From assembly GCF_046292825.1 (NCBI RefSeq), contig NZ_JBKBQG010000022.1, positions 1 to 64,000 on the forward strand: 64,000 nt of DNA. The letters are read 5' to 3'. Source of the stretch: Salinarimonas sp046292825. GTDB lineage: Bacteria > Pseudomonadota > Alphaproteobacteria > Rhizobiales > Beijerinckiaceae. Shown piece by piece: positions 9,084 to 18,053 of the stretch. The notes beneath the pieces are model-generated. The model worked only from the letters and a program-made list of their open reading frames with translations. It searched no databases and had not been told where the DNA came from. Numbering within the stretch: position 1 is the first letter of the stretch; each line of letters opens with the position of its first letter. The position numbers were made by a program, and so were the translations under genes.

Positions 9084-10115
9084 ATGCATGCCGTACTCGC
9101 CGTCGTGCTCGCGGCAGCGATCTCGGCGGGCGCGATCCTCGCCTTGTTTCCGCTGATGCGCCGCTACGCGCTCGCGCGGCCGAACGCGCGCTCGAGCCAC
9201 CGCGAGCCGACGCCGCAGGGCGGCGGGATCGCGGTCGTCCTCGCGACGCTCCTCGTAGCCACGGGGCTCGGGGCGGTCGTCGCGCCCGATGGCGTCCTCG
9301 GCGCGCCGTTCCTCGTCCTCGTCGCGGCGACGATCGCGCTCGCGTGCATCGGCGCCGTCGACGACATCCGCCCCCTCCCGGTCGTGCCGCGGCTGACCGC
9401 CCAGGCGATCGCGGTCGCGGCGAGCGTCGCCGCGGCGGCGAGCGAGGCGCGCGTTCTCGGCGACGGGTTCGGCCTTCCGGTGCCGCCGGGGGTCGAGATC
9501 GTCCTCGGCACGCTCGCGGGGCTGTGGTTCGTCAACCTCGTCAATTTCATGGACGGGCTCGATTGGATCACCTGCGCGGCGATGGTGCCGATCGTGCTCG
9601 CGCTTGGCCTGTTTTCGCTCGCGGGCGCCCTCGATCCGCTGCCGGGGCTCCTCGCCTTCGCGCTCGCGGGCGCGCTCCTCGGCTTCGCGCCGTTCAACAA
9701 GCCCGTCGCCCGGCTCTTCCTCGGCGATGTCGGCTCGCTGCCGATCGGGCTCCTCGTCGCCTGGCTCCTCTACGCGCTCGCGAGCGGCGGCCATGTCGCG
9801 GCCGCGATCGTCCTGCCGCTCTATCATTGCGCGGACGCGACGCTGACGCTCCTGCGGCGTCTCGCGCGGGGCGAGCGCGTCTGGGAAGCCCACCGTACCC
9901 ATTTCTACCAGCGGGCGACCGACAACGGGCATTCTCCGCTCGCGGTCTCGACCACCGTCTTCGGCCTCGGGATCGCGCTCGCGCTGATCGCCGCGGCGAC
10001 GATCGCCTGGCCGGGCCTCGCGACCGACCTCGTCGCGCTCCTCGCCGCGGGCGCGCTCGTCGCGGCCTGCCTCGCCTTCTTCGCCCGAAAGCGCGTGCCC
10101 GCGACCTCGCCGTGA
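9084..10115 (+). CDS. WecA/MraY-type undecaprenyl-phosphate sugar-phosphate transferase
   Basis: A 343-residue polytopic membrane protein (about ten hydrophobic helices) of glycosyltransferase family 4. It would move a sugar-1-phosphate from a UDP-sugar onto undecaprenyl phosphate to start a surface glycan. Family motifs are in order: HREPTPQGGGI (about residues 37-47), the magnesium-site GAVDDIRPLP (about 88-97), NLVNFMDGLDWI (about 151-162), LGDVGSLPIG (about 213-222), and the cytoplasmic HRTHFYQRA (about 272-280). It converges on an epimerase gene, 22 bp apart, which fits a role in extracellular polysaccharide. Confidence 0.9.
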   Translation: MHAVLAVVLAAAISAGAILALFPLMRRYALARPNARSSHREPTPQGGGIAVVLATLLVATGLGAVVAPDGVLGAPFLVLVAATIALACIGAVDDIRPLPVVPRLTAQAIAVAASVAAAASEARVLGDGFGLPVPPGVEIVLGTLAGLWFVNLVNFMDGLDWITCAAMVPIVLALGLFSLAGALDPLPGLLAFALAGALLGFAPFNKPVARLFLGDVGSLPIGLLVAWLLYALASGGHVAAAIVLPLYHCADATLTLLRRLARGERVWEAHRTHFYQRATDNGHSPLAVSTTVFGLGIALALIAAATIAWPGLATDLVALLAAGALVAACLAFFARKRVPATSP

Positions 10116-10137
10116 CCCTTCGCGGCGGGCTCCGACG

Positions 10138-11178
10138 TCACGCCTCGGCGCGGCCCTCGCGATAGGCGCGGTACCAGCTCACGAAACGCGCCACGCCTTC
10201 CTCGACGCCCGTCGCCGGGCGGTACCCCGTGAGCGCCTCGAGCAGGTCGGCGTCGGCGAAGGTCGCCGGCACGTCGCCCTTCTGCATCGGCAGCATGATC
10301 TTCCGCGCGGGCGTCCCCAGCGCGCGCTCGAGCGTCTCGACGAAGGCGAGGAGGCCGACCGGCCGCCCCGCGCCGATATTGACGACGCGCCAGGGCGCGG
10401 CGGGGGAGAGCGAGTCGCGCGCGCCGACCGGCGCCCCCTCGACCGGCGGCACGTCGACGAGGCGCACGATCGCCTCGGCGAGGTCGTCGATATAGGTGAA
10501 GTCGCGCTCCATCCGGCCCTCGCCGTAGATCTCGATCGGCCGCCCCTCCAGGATCGCGGAGGCGAACTTGTAGAGCGCCATGTCCGGCCGGCCCCAGGGC
10601 CCGTAGACCGTGAAGAAGCGGAACAGGGTCGTCGGGATCTTCCAGAGGTGGCTGTAGGAATGCGTCATCGCCTCGCCGGCCTTCTTGGTCGCGGCGTAGA
10701 GCGTCAGCGGGTGGTCGGCGGCGTCGGTCTCGACGAAGGGCATCTTGGCGTTCGAGCCGTAGACCGAGCTCGTCGAGGCCATCAGGAAGTGGGCGGGCGC
10801 GTGGCGGCGCACCTCCTCCATGACGTTGAAGGTGCCGACCAGATTGGCGTCGACATAGGCGCGCGGGTTCTCGAGCGAGTAGCGCACGCCCGCCTGCGCG
10901 GCGAGATGGACGACGACGTCCGGCCGCGCCTCCTCGAAGGCGGCGGCGAGCGCGGCCGCGTCCTCGAGCATGATCTCGTGCCCGGAGAAGGCGTTCGAGC
11001 GCCGCAGCAGCGCGTGGCGCGCCCGCTTCAGGGCGAGGTCGTAATAGGGCGTCATGCCGTCGACGCCCGTGACGAGGTAGCCCGCCTCGAGCAGACGCCG
11101 GGCGACGTGGAAGCCGATGAAGCCGGCGGTTCCGGTGACGAGAGCCCGGCGGGGGGCGGCGGCGTCGCTTGTCGTCAT
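10138..11178 (-). CDS. NAD-dependent epimerase, UDP-glucuronate 4-epimerase type
   Basis: A 346-residue extended SDR. The Rossmann motif GTAGFIGFHVARRL is at residues about 14-27, the catalytic Ser region is STSSVYGSN, and the Tyr-Lys pair is YAATKK. The internal sequence RFFTVYGPWGRPDMALYKF is characteristic of UDP-glucuronate (GalA-forming) epimerases. It would supply UDP-galacturonate for surface polysaccharide. The true start is the ATG ending at 11178, with aggag seven bases upstream; the same frame runs open for kilobases further because of the GC bias. It is convergent with the WecA-like gene and divergent from the ABC binding-protein gene. Confidence 0.9.
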   Translation of the reverse strand: MTTSDAAAPRRALVTGTAGFIGFHVARRLLEAGYLVTGVDGMTPYYDLALKRARHALLRRSNAFSGHEIMLEDAAALAAAFEEARPDVVVHLAAQAGVRYSLENPRAYVDANLVGTFNVMEEVRRHAPAHFLMASTSSVYGSNAKMPFVETDAADHPLTLYAATKKAGEAMTHSYSHLWKIPTTLFRFFTVYGPWGRPDMALYKFASAILEGRPIEIYGEGRMERDFTYIDDLAEAIVRLVDVPPVEGAPVGARDSLSPAAPWRVVNIGAGRPVGLLAFVETLERALGTPARKIMLPMQKGDVPATFADADLLEALTGYRPATGVEEGVARFVSWYRAYREGRAEA

Positions 11179-11379
11179 GAGCACTCCTGTCGCCTCGCGC
11201 TTAGCCGACCCGTCGGGGCGCGGCAAGAGCCGTGCGGCGGCGTGAAAATCAGACTGTCGGTTATTGTGCGAAACCGCGGGCGATCCCCTCGCGCCCTGCG
11301 CCTCCCTATCGTGGCGGGGCTGCCGGTTGCGGGACCGCCGGTTCCGTGCCCCACGCCACGACAATGAGGGAGGACGGAC

Positions 11380-12639
11380 ATGAAGAAGGCACTCATCGCC
11401 ACGGTATCGGCCCTGACGCTGACGGTTTCCGGCCAGGCATTCGCCCAGGAGCCGATCACGATCGGCATCCTCGTCGCGCTGGAGGGCGCCTTCGCGGCCG
11501 GCGGGGCGGACGGGGTGCGCAACATCGAGCTCGCGATCCAGCAGCGTGGCGGCACGGCGGGCGGGCGTCCGATCAGGACCATCGTCGCGCCCACCGACAC
11601 CACGCCGGACACGGCCGTGCGCCAGGCCCGCAAGCTCGTCGAGCAGGACGGGGTGGACTTCATCATCGGTCCCCTGTCGGGCTCCGAGGGCATCGCCATC
11701 CGCGACTACGCCAAGACCGTGCCGCAGATGGCGATCATCAACGGCATCTCGGGCGCGCTCGAGACCACCTGGGTCGACCCGGCGCCGAACTTCTTCCGCT
11801 TCAACCTCGACGGCGCGCAATGGGGCCAGGGGCTCGGCACCTACGTCGTCGAGGAGAAGGGCTGGACGCGCGTCGCCGCCGTGGCGGCGGACTACTCGTT
11901 CGGCTACACGAACTTCCTCGGCTTCGCGGTCGATTTCTGCCGCGCCGGCGGCGAGATCGTCGACCGGTTCTGGGTGCCCCTCGGCTCCGCCGATTTCGCG
12001 GGCGTGATCGCCCAGCTCCCCGACGACGTCGACGCGATCTATCTCGGCATGGGCGGCACCGACGCGATCAACTTCCTCAACCAGTACGACCAGGCCGGCG
12101 CCGACACGAACCTGATCGGCGGCACGATCATGGCGGATGCCACCGTCCTCGCCTCGCGCGGGCGCGCCAAGGAGGCGCTGATCGGCACGCCGACCTCGGG
12201 CGCCTTCGCCCCCGACAATCCGGATCCCGCCTGGCAGGAATACGTCGCCGCCTATCAGGCCGCCTTCCCCGAGAGCGAGCGCTTCCCCGTGCCCTCGCTG
12301 TTCGGCGTCGGCTATTACGTCGCGACGCTCGCGGCGCTCGAGGCGCTCGACATGGTCGAGGGCGATCTCTCGAACGACCAGGCCCGCTTCAAGGAGGCGC
12401 TCTCGACGATGACGCTGCAGACGCCGCTCGGCGAGGTCACGCTCAACGAGAACCGCCAGGCGACGGGCTCCGTCTTCGTGACCGAGGTCGTCGAGGGGCC
12501 GGACGGCAACCTCCAGAGCGTCTTCCGCGCCCGCGTCGACGGCGTCACCCAGACGCTCGGAATGACGCCGGACGAGTTCCGCGCCATGGGCCTGCCCTCG
12601 CGCGACACGCCCGATTGCGACGCGCTCGCCGGGCGCTGA
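11380..12639 (+). CDS. ABC transporter substrate-binding protein, branched-chain amino acid/amide type
   Basis: A 419-residue periplasmic protein with a clear signal peptide (MKKALIATVSALTLTVSGQAFA, cleavage before Gln23) and the LivJ-like type I binding fold beginning ITIGILVALEGAFAAGG. The pattern IIGPLSGSEGIAIRDYAK around residues 88-105 is typical of the family. No permease gene adjoins it directly, but a LivH-LivM-LivG-LivF set starts 2.5 kb downstream on the same strand, so it is the likely receptor of that transporter. The ligand is unknown; such receptors bind amino acids, amides, aromatic acids or small organics. Confidence 0.88.
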   Translation: MKKALIATVSALTLTVSGQAFAQEPITIGILVALEGAFAAGGADGVRNIELAIQQRGGTAGGRPIRTIVAPTDTTPDTAVRQARKLVEQDGVDFIIGPLSGSEGIAIRDYAKTVPQMAIINGISGALETTWVDPAPNFFRFNLDGAQWGQGLGTYVVEEKGWTRVAAVAADYSFGYTNFLGFAVDFCRAGGEIVDRFWVPLGSADFAGVIAQLPDDVDAIYLGMGGTDAINFLNQYDQAGADTNLIGGTIMADATVLASRGRAKEALIGTPTSGAFAPDNPDPAWQEYVAAYQAAFPESERFPVPSLFGVGYYVATLAALEALDMVEGDLSNDQARFKEALSTMTLQTPLGEVTLNENRQATGSVFVTEVVEGPDGNLQSVFRARVDGVTQTLGMTPDEFRAMGLPSRDTPDCDALAGR

Positions 12640-12750
12640 TCCGGCGCCGCCGGCCGATACGAGACGACGGGGAGCGTGGCGCCGCCGCGCTCCCCGCCCG
12701 CCCGCCGGAATGCCGCCCGCGATCTCGCGCGGCGGATGTTGGAGGCCGGC

Positions 12751-13881
12751 ATGTCCCTCATCCGCTACGCCACCCGCATCCACTTCGCGGAACGGGTCCT
12801 CGAGGACGCGCTCCCCGAGGAGGTGAAGGCGCGCGGCGTTCTCGCGCCCCTCGTCGTCGTCGACGCCGATACCGGCCCGGCGCTCGCACGCGTGCTCGAT
12901 TGCCTGCCCGTCGCCTGCCGCCCCCGCGTTCTCGATCTCGCCGGCCTGCCGACCTGCGCGGCGATGGGCGAGGCGGTCGCGCGCGCGCTGCAGGGGCCCG
13001 ACGCGGAGGAGGGCGGCGGAGCGACGCCCTGCGACGCGGTCATCGGCGTCGGCGGCGCGCCGGCGGTGTCGCTTGCGCAGCAGCTCGCGGGCGACGAGCG
13101 GGCGCCCGCGCGCGGATCGCGTCGCTCGGCGCGCGAGCCGATGCCCATCCTCACGGTGCCGACGCTCCCCGGCTGCCTCGGCCTCGGACCGCAGCCCTGG
13201 CCGGCGCGCGAGCGGCGCGGCGGGGCATCGGCGCTGAGAGTGCCCGACGTCGTCTTCTGCGATCCGAGCCTGGTGCGGCCGGCCGATCCCGCCCGCCTCG
13301 CCGCGTCCGGCATGGACGCGCTCGTCCATTGCCTCGAGGCGTTCCTCGCCAATGTCTGGAACCCGCCGGCCGACGGAATGGCCTATGACGGGCTGCGCCG
13401 CGCCTCGCTCTGGCTCGAGCGCCTCGTCGCCGATCCGGCCGATGCGGATGCCGGCCGAGAGATGCTGGCGGCGGCGCTCAACGGGGCGCTCGCCGCGCAG
13501 AAGGGGCTCGGCGCGATCCACGCCATCGCCCACGCGCTGGAGACGATGGCGGTGCGCCCCGACAGCCACGGCGAACTCCACGCGGCCTTGGTCGGCCCCG
13601 TCCTCGCCTTCAACGCCCCCGCGGTGCCCGAACGCCTCGCCATCGCCGCGCAGGCGTTGCAGGTGAGCGGGGAGGGGCGGGGGGAGGCGTGCGGGCTCGT
13701 CGACCATCTCGCCGCTCTGGGCGCGCGGCTCGGCCTGCCCGGCAGCCTCGCCCATCTAGGCCTGACCGCGACCGGCATCGACCGGATCGCCGCCGCCGCC
13801 GCCCGCGCGCCCGCCAACCGCGACAATCCCCGCTACGCGAATGCCGCCGACTACCGGCGCATGATCGAGGAAGCCTCATGA
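12751..13881 (+). CDS. Iron-containing alcohol dehydrogenase family protein with degenerate nucleotide site
   Basis: A 376-residue protein of the type III alcohol dehydrogenase / maleylacetate reductase fold. The metal ligands are visible as Asp and His in GMDALVHCLEAF, His in AIAHALE, and His in DSHGELHA. In contrast, the dinucleotide motif normally GGGSxxDxAK reads GVGGAPAVSLAQQ, and the usual TTAGTGSE loop reads TLPGCLGLGP, so cofactor binding may be altered or lost. The ATG at 12751 with ggagg upstream was chosen over an in-frame ATG 75 bases earlier. It lies between the ABC receptor and the AraC regulator, suggesting a role in metabolism of the imported compound. Confidence 0.75.
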   Translation: MSLIRYATRIHFAERVLEDALPEEVKARGVLAPLVVVDADTGPALARVLDCLPVACRPRVLDLAGLPTCAAMGEAVARALQGPDAEEGGGATPCDAVIGVGGAPAVSLAQQLAGDERAPARGSRRSAREPMPILTVPTLPGCLGLGPQPWPARERRGGASALRVPDVVFCDPSLVRPADPARLAASGMDALVHCLEAFLANVWNPPADGMAYDGLRRASLWLERLVADPADADAGREMLAAALNGALAAQKGLGAIHAIAHALETMAVRPDSHGELHAALVGPVLAFNAPAVPERLAIAAQALQVSGEGRGEACGLVDHLAALGARLGLPGSLAHLGLTATGIDRIAAAAARAPANRDNPRYANAADYRRMIEEAS

Positions 13882-13904
13882 TCTGCGCAAGAAACACACA
13901 AAAT

Positions 13905-13928
13905 GCCTTTACCGTACGCAATAAAGGC
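13905..13928. promoter_or_regulatory. Inverted repeat upstream of AraC regulator
   Basis: Perfect 7-base arms gccttta and taaaggc separated by ten bases, in the 85-bp gap between the alcohol dehydrogenase stop and the AraC-type gene. Its relatively AT-rich character in a GC-rich context suggests an operator or a weak terminator. Confidence 0.4.
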
Positions 13929-13966
13929 GGCTACCCTTGCGTCCTGCCTGTTGGACGGGGGTAGCC
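13929..13966 (+). promoter_or_regulatory. RNA hairpin covering the ribosome site of the AraC gene
   Basis: Arms ggctaccc (13929-13936) and gggtagcc (13959-13966) are perfectly complementary, with an inner gtcc/ggac stem, and the second arm ends exactly at the start codon at 13967. The G-rich ribosome site lies inside the right arm, so the structure could limit translation of the regulator. Confidence 0.5.
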
Positions 13967-14797
13967 ATGAGCGTCCCGGTGGCGATCTGCCACGGCAATT
14001 TCGGGCGGGTCTGCCTGTTTCGGGTGGACCGCGCGATGGTCCCTCATGCGCACCGCGAGGGCCACCTCGTCTTCCATGTCGAGGGGCCCGCGGGCGAGCT
14101 CGAGGTCGACGGCCGCACCTGGCCGGTGGCGCCGGGCCAGGCGGTCGCGGTCAGCCCCTGGCAGACGCACATCTACCGCCCCGTCGTTCCCGGCGTCCCC
14201 GTCCTGACGCTCGTCCTCTACATCCGCCCCGCCTGGTTCATCGAGACGGCGCGCAGCGCCACCGCGTCGCTGAATTTCGGCCGCGTCGGCATCGAGGTGA
14301 CGGACCAGCTCTCCCGGCTCGTCTTCCTCACCGCCCATGCCATGCTCGACCCCGACCGCGACGATCCCGCGATGGAGGAGCGGCTGTCGGGCCTCACGCA
14401 GATCGCCTACGACCAGTCCTGGCAATGGACGCCGCGCGGCAGCGCCTTCACCGGGCATTGCCGCGGCACGCGCGACTTCCGCATCCGCAAGGCGCTGCGC
14501 CTCCTCCAGGAGGGGGCGGGGGACAGCCTCGACGTCGACGGGGTCGCGCGCGAGGTCGGCCTGTCGCGGCCGCACTTCTACAAGCTCTTCCGCGAGCAGG
14601 TCGGGGTGACCCCCAAGCTCTACCTCAACGCCCTCCTGATGGAGCGCGCCATCGAGCGCCTCTCCGACGGCCAGCAGCCCGTCGCCGACATCGGCTTCGA
14701 TCTCGGCTTTTCCGGACAGGCGAGCTTCTCGCGCTTCTTCATCGCCAACGGCGTCGTCGCCCCGAGCGCGTATCGGCGCAGCGTGCAGGTCGGGTGA
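13967..14797 (+). CDS. AraC family transcriptional regulator
   Basis: A 276-residue regulator with an N-terminal cupin-like sensor (HAHREGHLVFHVEG near residues 25-38, and SPWQTHIYRP) and a C-terminal double helix-turn-helix from about residue 175. The DNA-binding part shows VDGVAREVGLSRPHFYKLFR and the second helix set ending in GFSGQASFSRFF, the classic AraC signature. It lies just upstream of the LivHMG-type operon in the same direction, so it is the best candidate for controlling that block, with the imported compound or a product as effector. The ATG at 13967 sits directly after a hairpin described separately. Confidence 0.88.
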   Translation: MSVPVAICHGNFGRVCLFRVDRAMVPHAHREGHLVFHVEGPAGELEVDGRTWPVAPGQAVAVSPWQTHIYRPVVPGVPVLTLVLYIRPAWFIETARSATASLNFGRVGIEVTDQLSRLVFLTAHAMLDPDRDDPAMEERLSGLTQIAYDQSWQWTPRGSAFTGHCRGTRDFRIRKALRLLQEGAGDSLDVDGVAREVGLSRPHFYKLFREQVGVTPKLYLNALLMERAIERLSDGQQPVADIGFDLGFSGQASFSRFFIANGVVAPSAYRRSVQVG

Positions 14798-15163
14798 GGG
14801 CTGCCTCGAGCCGCCACCCCGTGTCATCCCCGGCTGGAGGTCGCGGAGCGACCGGAAGGGAATGGGACCCAGCAAAGGAAGACGCTTGCGGAGCAAGCTC
14901 TTGCGGCGGCGACCAGCCGCCTCGTCGGCGGCACGATCGTGTGCTCCGCACATGTCTTGGCGCTGGGTCCCCTTCCCTTACGCCGCTTCGCGGCTCCAGC
15001 CGGGGATGACACCCTTGGAGCCCTCCCGCCTCCCGTCTCCCCCGCTTTTGCGACGATCGGCGAACGCGTCAGACTCTCGGGTATGCCGGGGCCGGGGCGG
15101 CGCCGCTAGCTTGGAGGTCCGGAGCGGCGCGAGAGAGACGCCGCGCGTGAGGGGAGTGGCGCC
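14798..15163. other. Intergenic region with inverted repeat
   Basis: About 365 bp between the AraC gene and the permease operon with no supported gene. It holds an inverted repeat element (14823-15010). No convincing -35/-10 pair was recognised before the TTG start at 15164, although the AraC-controlled promoter would be expected in the last 150 bases. Confidence 0.6.
14823..15010. repeat. Dispersed inverted repeat, divergent subtype
   Basis: Outer arms gtcatccccggctgga and tccagccggggatgac are perfect inverted copies about 150 bp apart, with inner arms ggaagggaatgggacccagc and gctgggtccccttccc. It shares the gtcatccc...gggatgac ends of the other long repeats but has a different core. Confidence 0.7.
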
Positions 15164-16177
15164 TTGCAGGCATTCGTGCGACGCCATCCGGTCTGGTCGG
15201 CGATCATCGCGCTCGTCCTGGCCGTGCTGTTGTGGCTGATCCTCGTCCCGTGGTCTCCCGGGATGGAGGCCTCCTTCGGCCGCAAGCGCGTGTTCCTCAA
15301 CGCCGTCTTCAGCGGGATCACGCTGGGCGCGCTCTATTTCCTCGTCGCCTCCGGCTTCACGCTCATCTTCGGGCTGATGCGCAACGTCAATCTCGCGCAC
15401 GGCTCGCTCTATCTCGTCGGCGGCTATCTCGGCTTCGAGATCTCGGAGCGTACCGGCTCGTGGCTCTTCGCCTTCCCGGCCGTGTTCCTCATCGTCGCCT
15501 TGATGGGCATCGTCCTCCAGAACCAGGTCTTCCGGCGGATGGAGGGCGAGGAGCTGCGCCAGACGCTCGTCACGATCGGGCTCTCGGTCGTGCTCGCGGA
15601 CATCATGCTGTGGATCTGGGGCGGGCAGAGCTACACGATCATGACGCCCGATTGGCTCGCGGGGCCCGCCGAGGTGCCGATCGTGGCGGGCGTCGACCGC
15701 GACGGCGATCCCGTCTACCTGCGCTATCCCCGCGTGCGCATCGCGATCCTCATCGCGGCGATCGTAGTGGGCATCCTGATGTGGCTCGTCCTCAACAAGT
15801 CGCGGCTCGGCATGCTGATCCGCGCCGGCGTCGACGATCGCGAGATGCTGGCCGCCTCGGGCATCCGCATTCAATGGGTGTTCCTCGCGGTCTTCGCCTT
15901 CGGCGCCGGGCTCGCCGGCATCGGCGGCATCGTCGGCGGGACCTTTCAATCGCTGACGCCGGGCGAGGACACGCGCTTCCTGTTGGCGAGCCTCGTCGTC
16001 GTCATCGTCGGCGGCATGGGCTCGATCCCGGGCGCGGCGATCGGCGCGGTGCTGATAGGGCTGTCCGAGCAGCTCGGGCTCGTCTACGCGCCGACCTATT
16101 CCGTGGTCTTCACCTTCCTGATCATGGTCGCCGTGCTCGCCTTCCGCCCGCAGGGCCTGATGGGGAGGACGCGCTGA
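15164..16177 (+). CDS. livH: Branched-chain amino acid-type ABC transporter permease (LivH)
   Basis: A 337-residue inner-membrane permease with about eight hydrophobic helices. The sequences GITLGALYFLVASGFTLIFGLMRNVNLAHG (about residues 46-75) and GGMGSIPGAAIGAVLIG near the C-terminus are the LivH signatures. Translation most likely starts at TTG (15164), preceded by gggga at 15151. No ATG gives the full N-terminal helix. It is the first gene of a long run of overlapping or closely spaced genes that extends to 33995. Its stop codon overlaps the livM start (TGATG). Confidence 0.92.
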   Translation: MQAFVRRHPVWSAIIALVLAVLLWLILVPWSPGMEASFGRKRVFLNAVFSGITLGALYFLVASGFTLIFGLMRNVNLAHGSLYLVGGYLGFEISERTGSWLFAFPAVFLIVALMGIVLQNQVFRRMEGEELRQTLVTIGLSVVLADIMLWIWGGQSYTIMTPDWLAGPAEVPIVAGVDRDGDPVYLRYPRVRIAILIAAIVVGILMWLVLNKSRLGMLIRAGVDDREMLAASGIRIQWVFLAVFAFGAGLAGIGGIVGGTFQSLTPGEDTRFLLASLVVVIVGGMGSIPGAAIGAVLIGLSEQLGLVYAPTYSVVFTFLIMVAVLAFRPQGLMGRTR

Positions 16178-17262
16178 TGGCGGCCGGCGGGGCGATCGAC
16201 ACGAAGGCGCAGGCGCCGCGCGAGTCCCAGCGCGAGGAGCCGCTCGCATGGCGGCTCGACCGCATCCCGGTCCAGGTCTGGATCGTGGGCTTCGTGCTCC
16301 TGATCATGCCGCTCGTCGCCAACAATTTCTGGCTCTTCCAGGTCTTCGGCTGGACCTTCATCCTGGGCATGATCGCGCTCAGCCTCATGTTCCTCGCCGG
16401 CTACGGGGGCATGGTGAGCCTCATCCAGATGACGGTCGCGGGCATCGCAGGCTACATGGTCGCGATCCTCGGGACGTCGGGGATGGCGCAGATCAGCCTC
16501 GGCCTGCCGTTCTGGGTGTACATCCCCGCCGCCATCATCGTCGCCGCTGCCTTCGGCACCCTCGTGGGCGCGCTCGCGGTGCGGACCGAGGGCATCTACA
16601 CGATCATGATCACGCTCGCGGTCGCCGCGGCGTTCTTCTACTTCTCGCGCCAGAACTACGAGATCTTCAACGGCTACAGCGGCTTCAACCTCGTGCTCCC
16701 GCCGCGGCTGTTCGGGGTCGACTGGCGCCAGCCGGTGGCGTTCTACTATCTGAGCCTCGGCTGCGCGGTGCTCTGCTATTGCGCCGTCCTGTACGTCTCG
16801 CGCAGCCCCTTCGGCCTCGCGCTGCAGGCGACGCGCGACGGGCCGCGGCGGATGGCGGCGCTCGGCTACGACGTCACCGCCATCCGCATCGCCGCCTATA
16901 CCTTCGCGAGCGTGATCGCGGCGATCGGCGGGATCCTGCTCGTGTGGCAGAACGCGCAGATCTCGCCGGGCACGGTCGGCATCCCGGCGGTGATCGACAT
17001 TCTGGTGATCGCGGTCGTCGGCGGCATGCGCCGGCCGATCGGACCCTTCATCGGGGCGCTGATCTACGTCCTCCTGCGCACCTTCAGCCCGGACGTGCTG
17101 ACCGGGTTCGGCCTCTCGGGCGAGCGCTTCAAGACCCTGATCGGGCTCGGCTTTCTCGCGATCGTGTTCTTCTCGCCCGACGGCGTGCTCGGGCTGTGGG
17201 ACCGCTGGAAGGAGCGCCGGCGTCGGCGCGCCGATCCGCTGCGGCAGGGAGGCCGCTCGTGA
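16177..17262 (+). CDS. livM: Branched-chain amino acid-type ABC transporter permease (LivM)
   Basis: A 361-residue permease with a hydrophilic N-terminus of about 35 residues and nine to ten transmembrane helices. Family signatures include GYGGMVSLIQMTVAGIAGY, VRTEGIYTIMITLA and the cytoplasmic coupling loop LQATRDGPRRMAALGYDV, where the ATPases dock. The start ATG overlaps the LivH stop, and the stop overlaps the GTG start of the LivG gene, showing translational coupling. It forms the translocation pore with LivH. Confidence 0.92.
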   Translation: MAAGGAIDTKAQAPRESQREEPLAWRLDRIPVQVWIVGFVLLIMPLVANNFWLFQVFGWTFILGMIALSLMFLAGYGGMVSLIQMTVAGIAGYMVAILGTSGMAQISLGLPFWVYIPAAIIVAAAFGTLVGALAVRTEGIYTIMITLAVAAAFFYFSRQNYEIFNGYSGFNLVLPPRLFGVDWRQPVAFYYLSLGCAVLCYCAVLYVSRSPFGLALQATRDGPRRMAALGYDVTAIRIAAYTFASVIAAIGGILLVWQNAQISPGTVGIPAVIDILVIAVVGGMRRPIGPFIGALIYVLLRTFSPDVLTGFGLSGERFKTLIGLGFLAIVFFSPDGVLGLWDRWKERRRRRADPLRQGGRS

Positions 17263-18053
17263 GCGCGCTCGCCGCCCGCGTCCCGACCTCCGTCGCCTCC
17301 GGCAACGCGCTCGAACTGCGCGGGGTGACGAAGCTCTTCGGCGCGCTCGCCGCGATCACCGACATCACCTTCAGCGTCCGCCCCGGCGAGCGCCGCGCGG
17401 TGCTCGGCTCGAACGGGGCGGGCAAGACGACCCTGTTCAATTGCATCACCGGCGATTTCCTGCCGACCTCGGGCACGATCCGGCTGTTCGGCGAGGACGT
17501 CACCACCTTCCCCGCCTACGAGCGCATCCGCCGCGGCCTGCGGCGCACCTACCAGATCAGCCTCCTGTTCGGCGGCCTGAGCGTCGCCGACAACGTCTAC
17601 GTCGCCTGTCGCGGGGTGAGCCGCGGGCGCTTCTCGCTCCTGCGGCCGCGGCGCGGCGATTCGCTCGTCGCGCGGGCGGACGAGCTGATCGAGGCGGTGC
17701 ACCTCACGGGCGTGCGGGACACCCTCGTCTCCGAGCTCAGCTACGGCCAGCAGCGCCAGCTCGAGATCGCCCTCGCGCTCGCCGGCGCCCCCCGCTTCGT
17801 GCTGTTCGACGAGCCCGCCGCCGGCCTCTCGCCCGCCGAGCGGCGCGACCTCATCGAGATCCTCAACGGCCTGCCCGCCCATATCGGCTTCATCATCATC
17901 GAGCACGACATGGACGTCGCTCTGCGCGTGTCCGAGAGCGTGACGATGATGCACAACGGGCGCGTGTTCAAGGAGGGCACGCCGGCCGAGATCGAGGACG
18001 ATCCGGAGGTCCAGGAGCTCTATCTCGGGGACGGGAGCCACGCCCATGGCTGA
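17259..18053 (+). CDS. livG: Branched-chain amino acid-type ABC transporter ATPase (LivG)
   Basis: A 264-residue ATPase starting at GTG, overlapping the LivM stop by 4 bp. Walker A GSNGAGKTT (about residues 50-58), the family-typical RTYQISLLFGGLSVADNV Q-loop region, the signature LSYGQQRQLE, Walker B FVLFDEPAAGLSP, and the switch His in IIIEHDMDVAL are all intact. It energises the LivH/LivM pore together with the fused LivF downstream, whose start codon lies inside the end of this gene (8-bp overlap). Confidence 0.93.
   Translation: MSALAARVPTSVASGNALELRGVTKLFGALAAITDITFSVRPGERRAVLGSNGAGKTTLFNCITGDFLPTSGTIRLFGEDVTTFPAYERIRRGLRRTYQISLLFGGLSVADNVYVACRGVSRGRFSLLRPRRGDSLVARADELIEAVHLTGVRDTLVSELSYGQQRQLEIALALAGAPRFVLFDEPAAGLSPAERRDLIEILNGLPAHIGFIIIEHDMDVALRVSESVTMMHNGRVFKEGTPAEIEDDPEVQELYLGDGSHAHG

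Noticed and set aside
10138..13755. 1205-codon minus-strand frame
   Set aside because: Only the last 346 codons (epimerase) are real; the remainder is antisense to the ABC receptor and alcohol dehydrogenase genes and has shadow composition.
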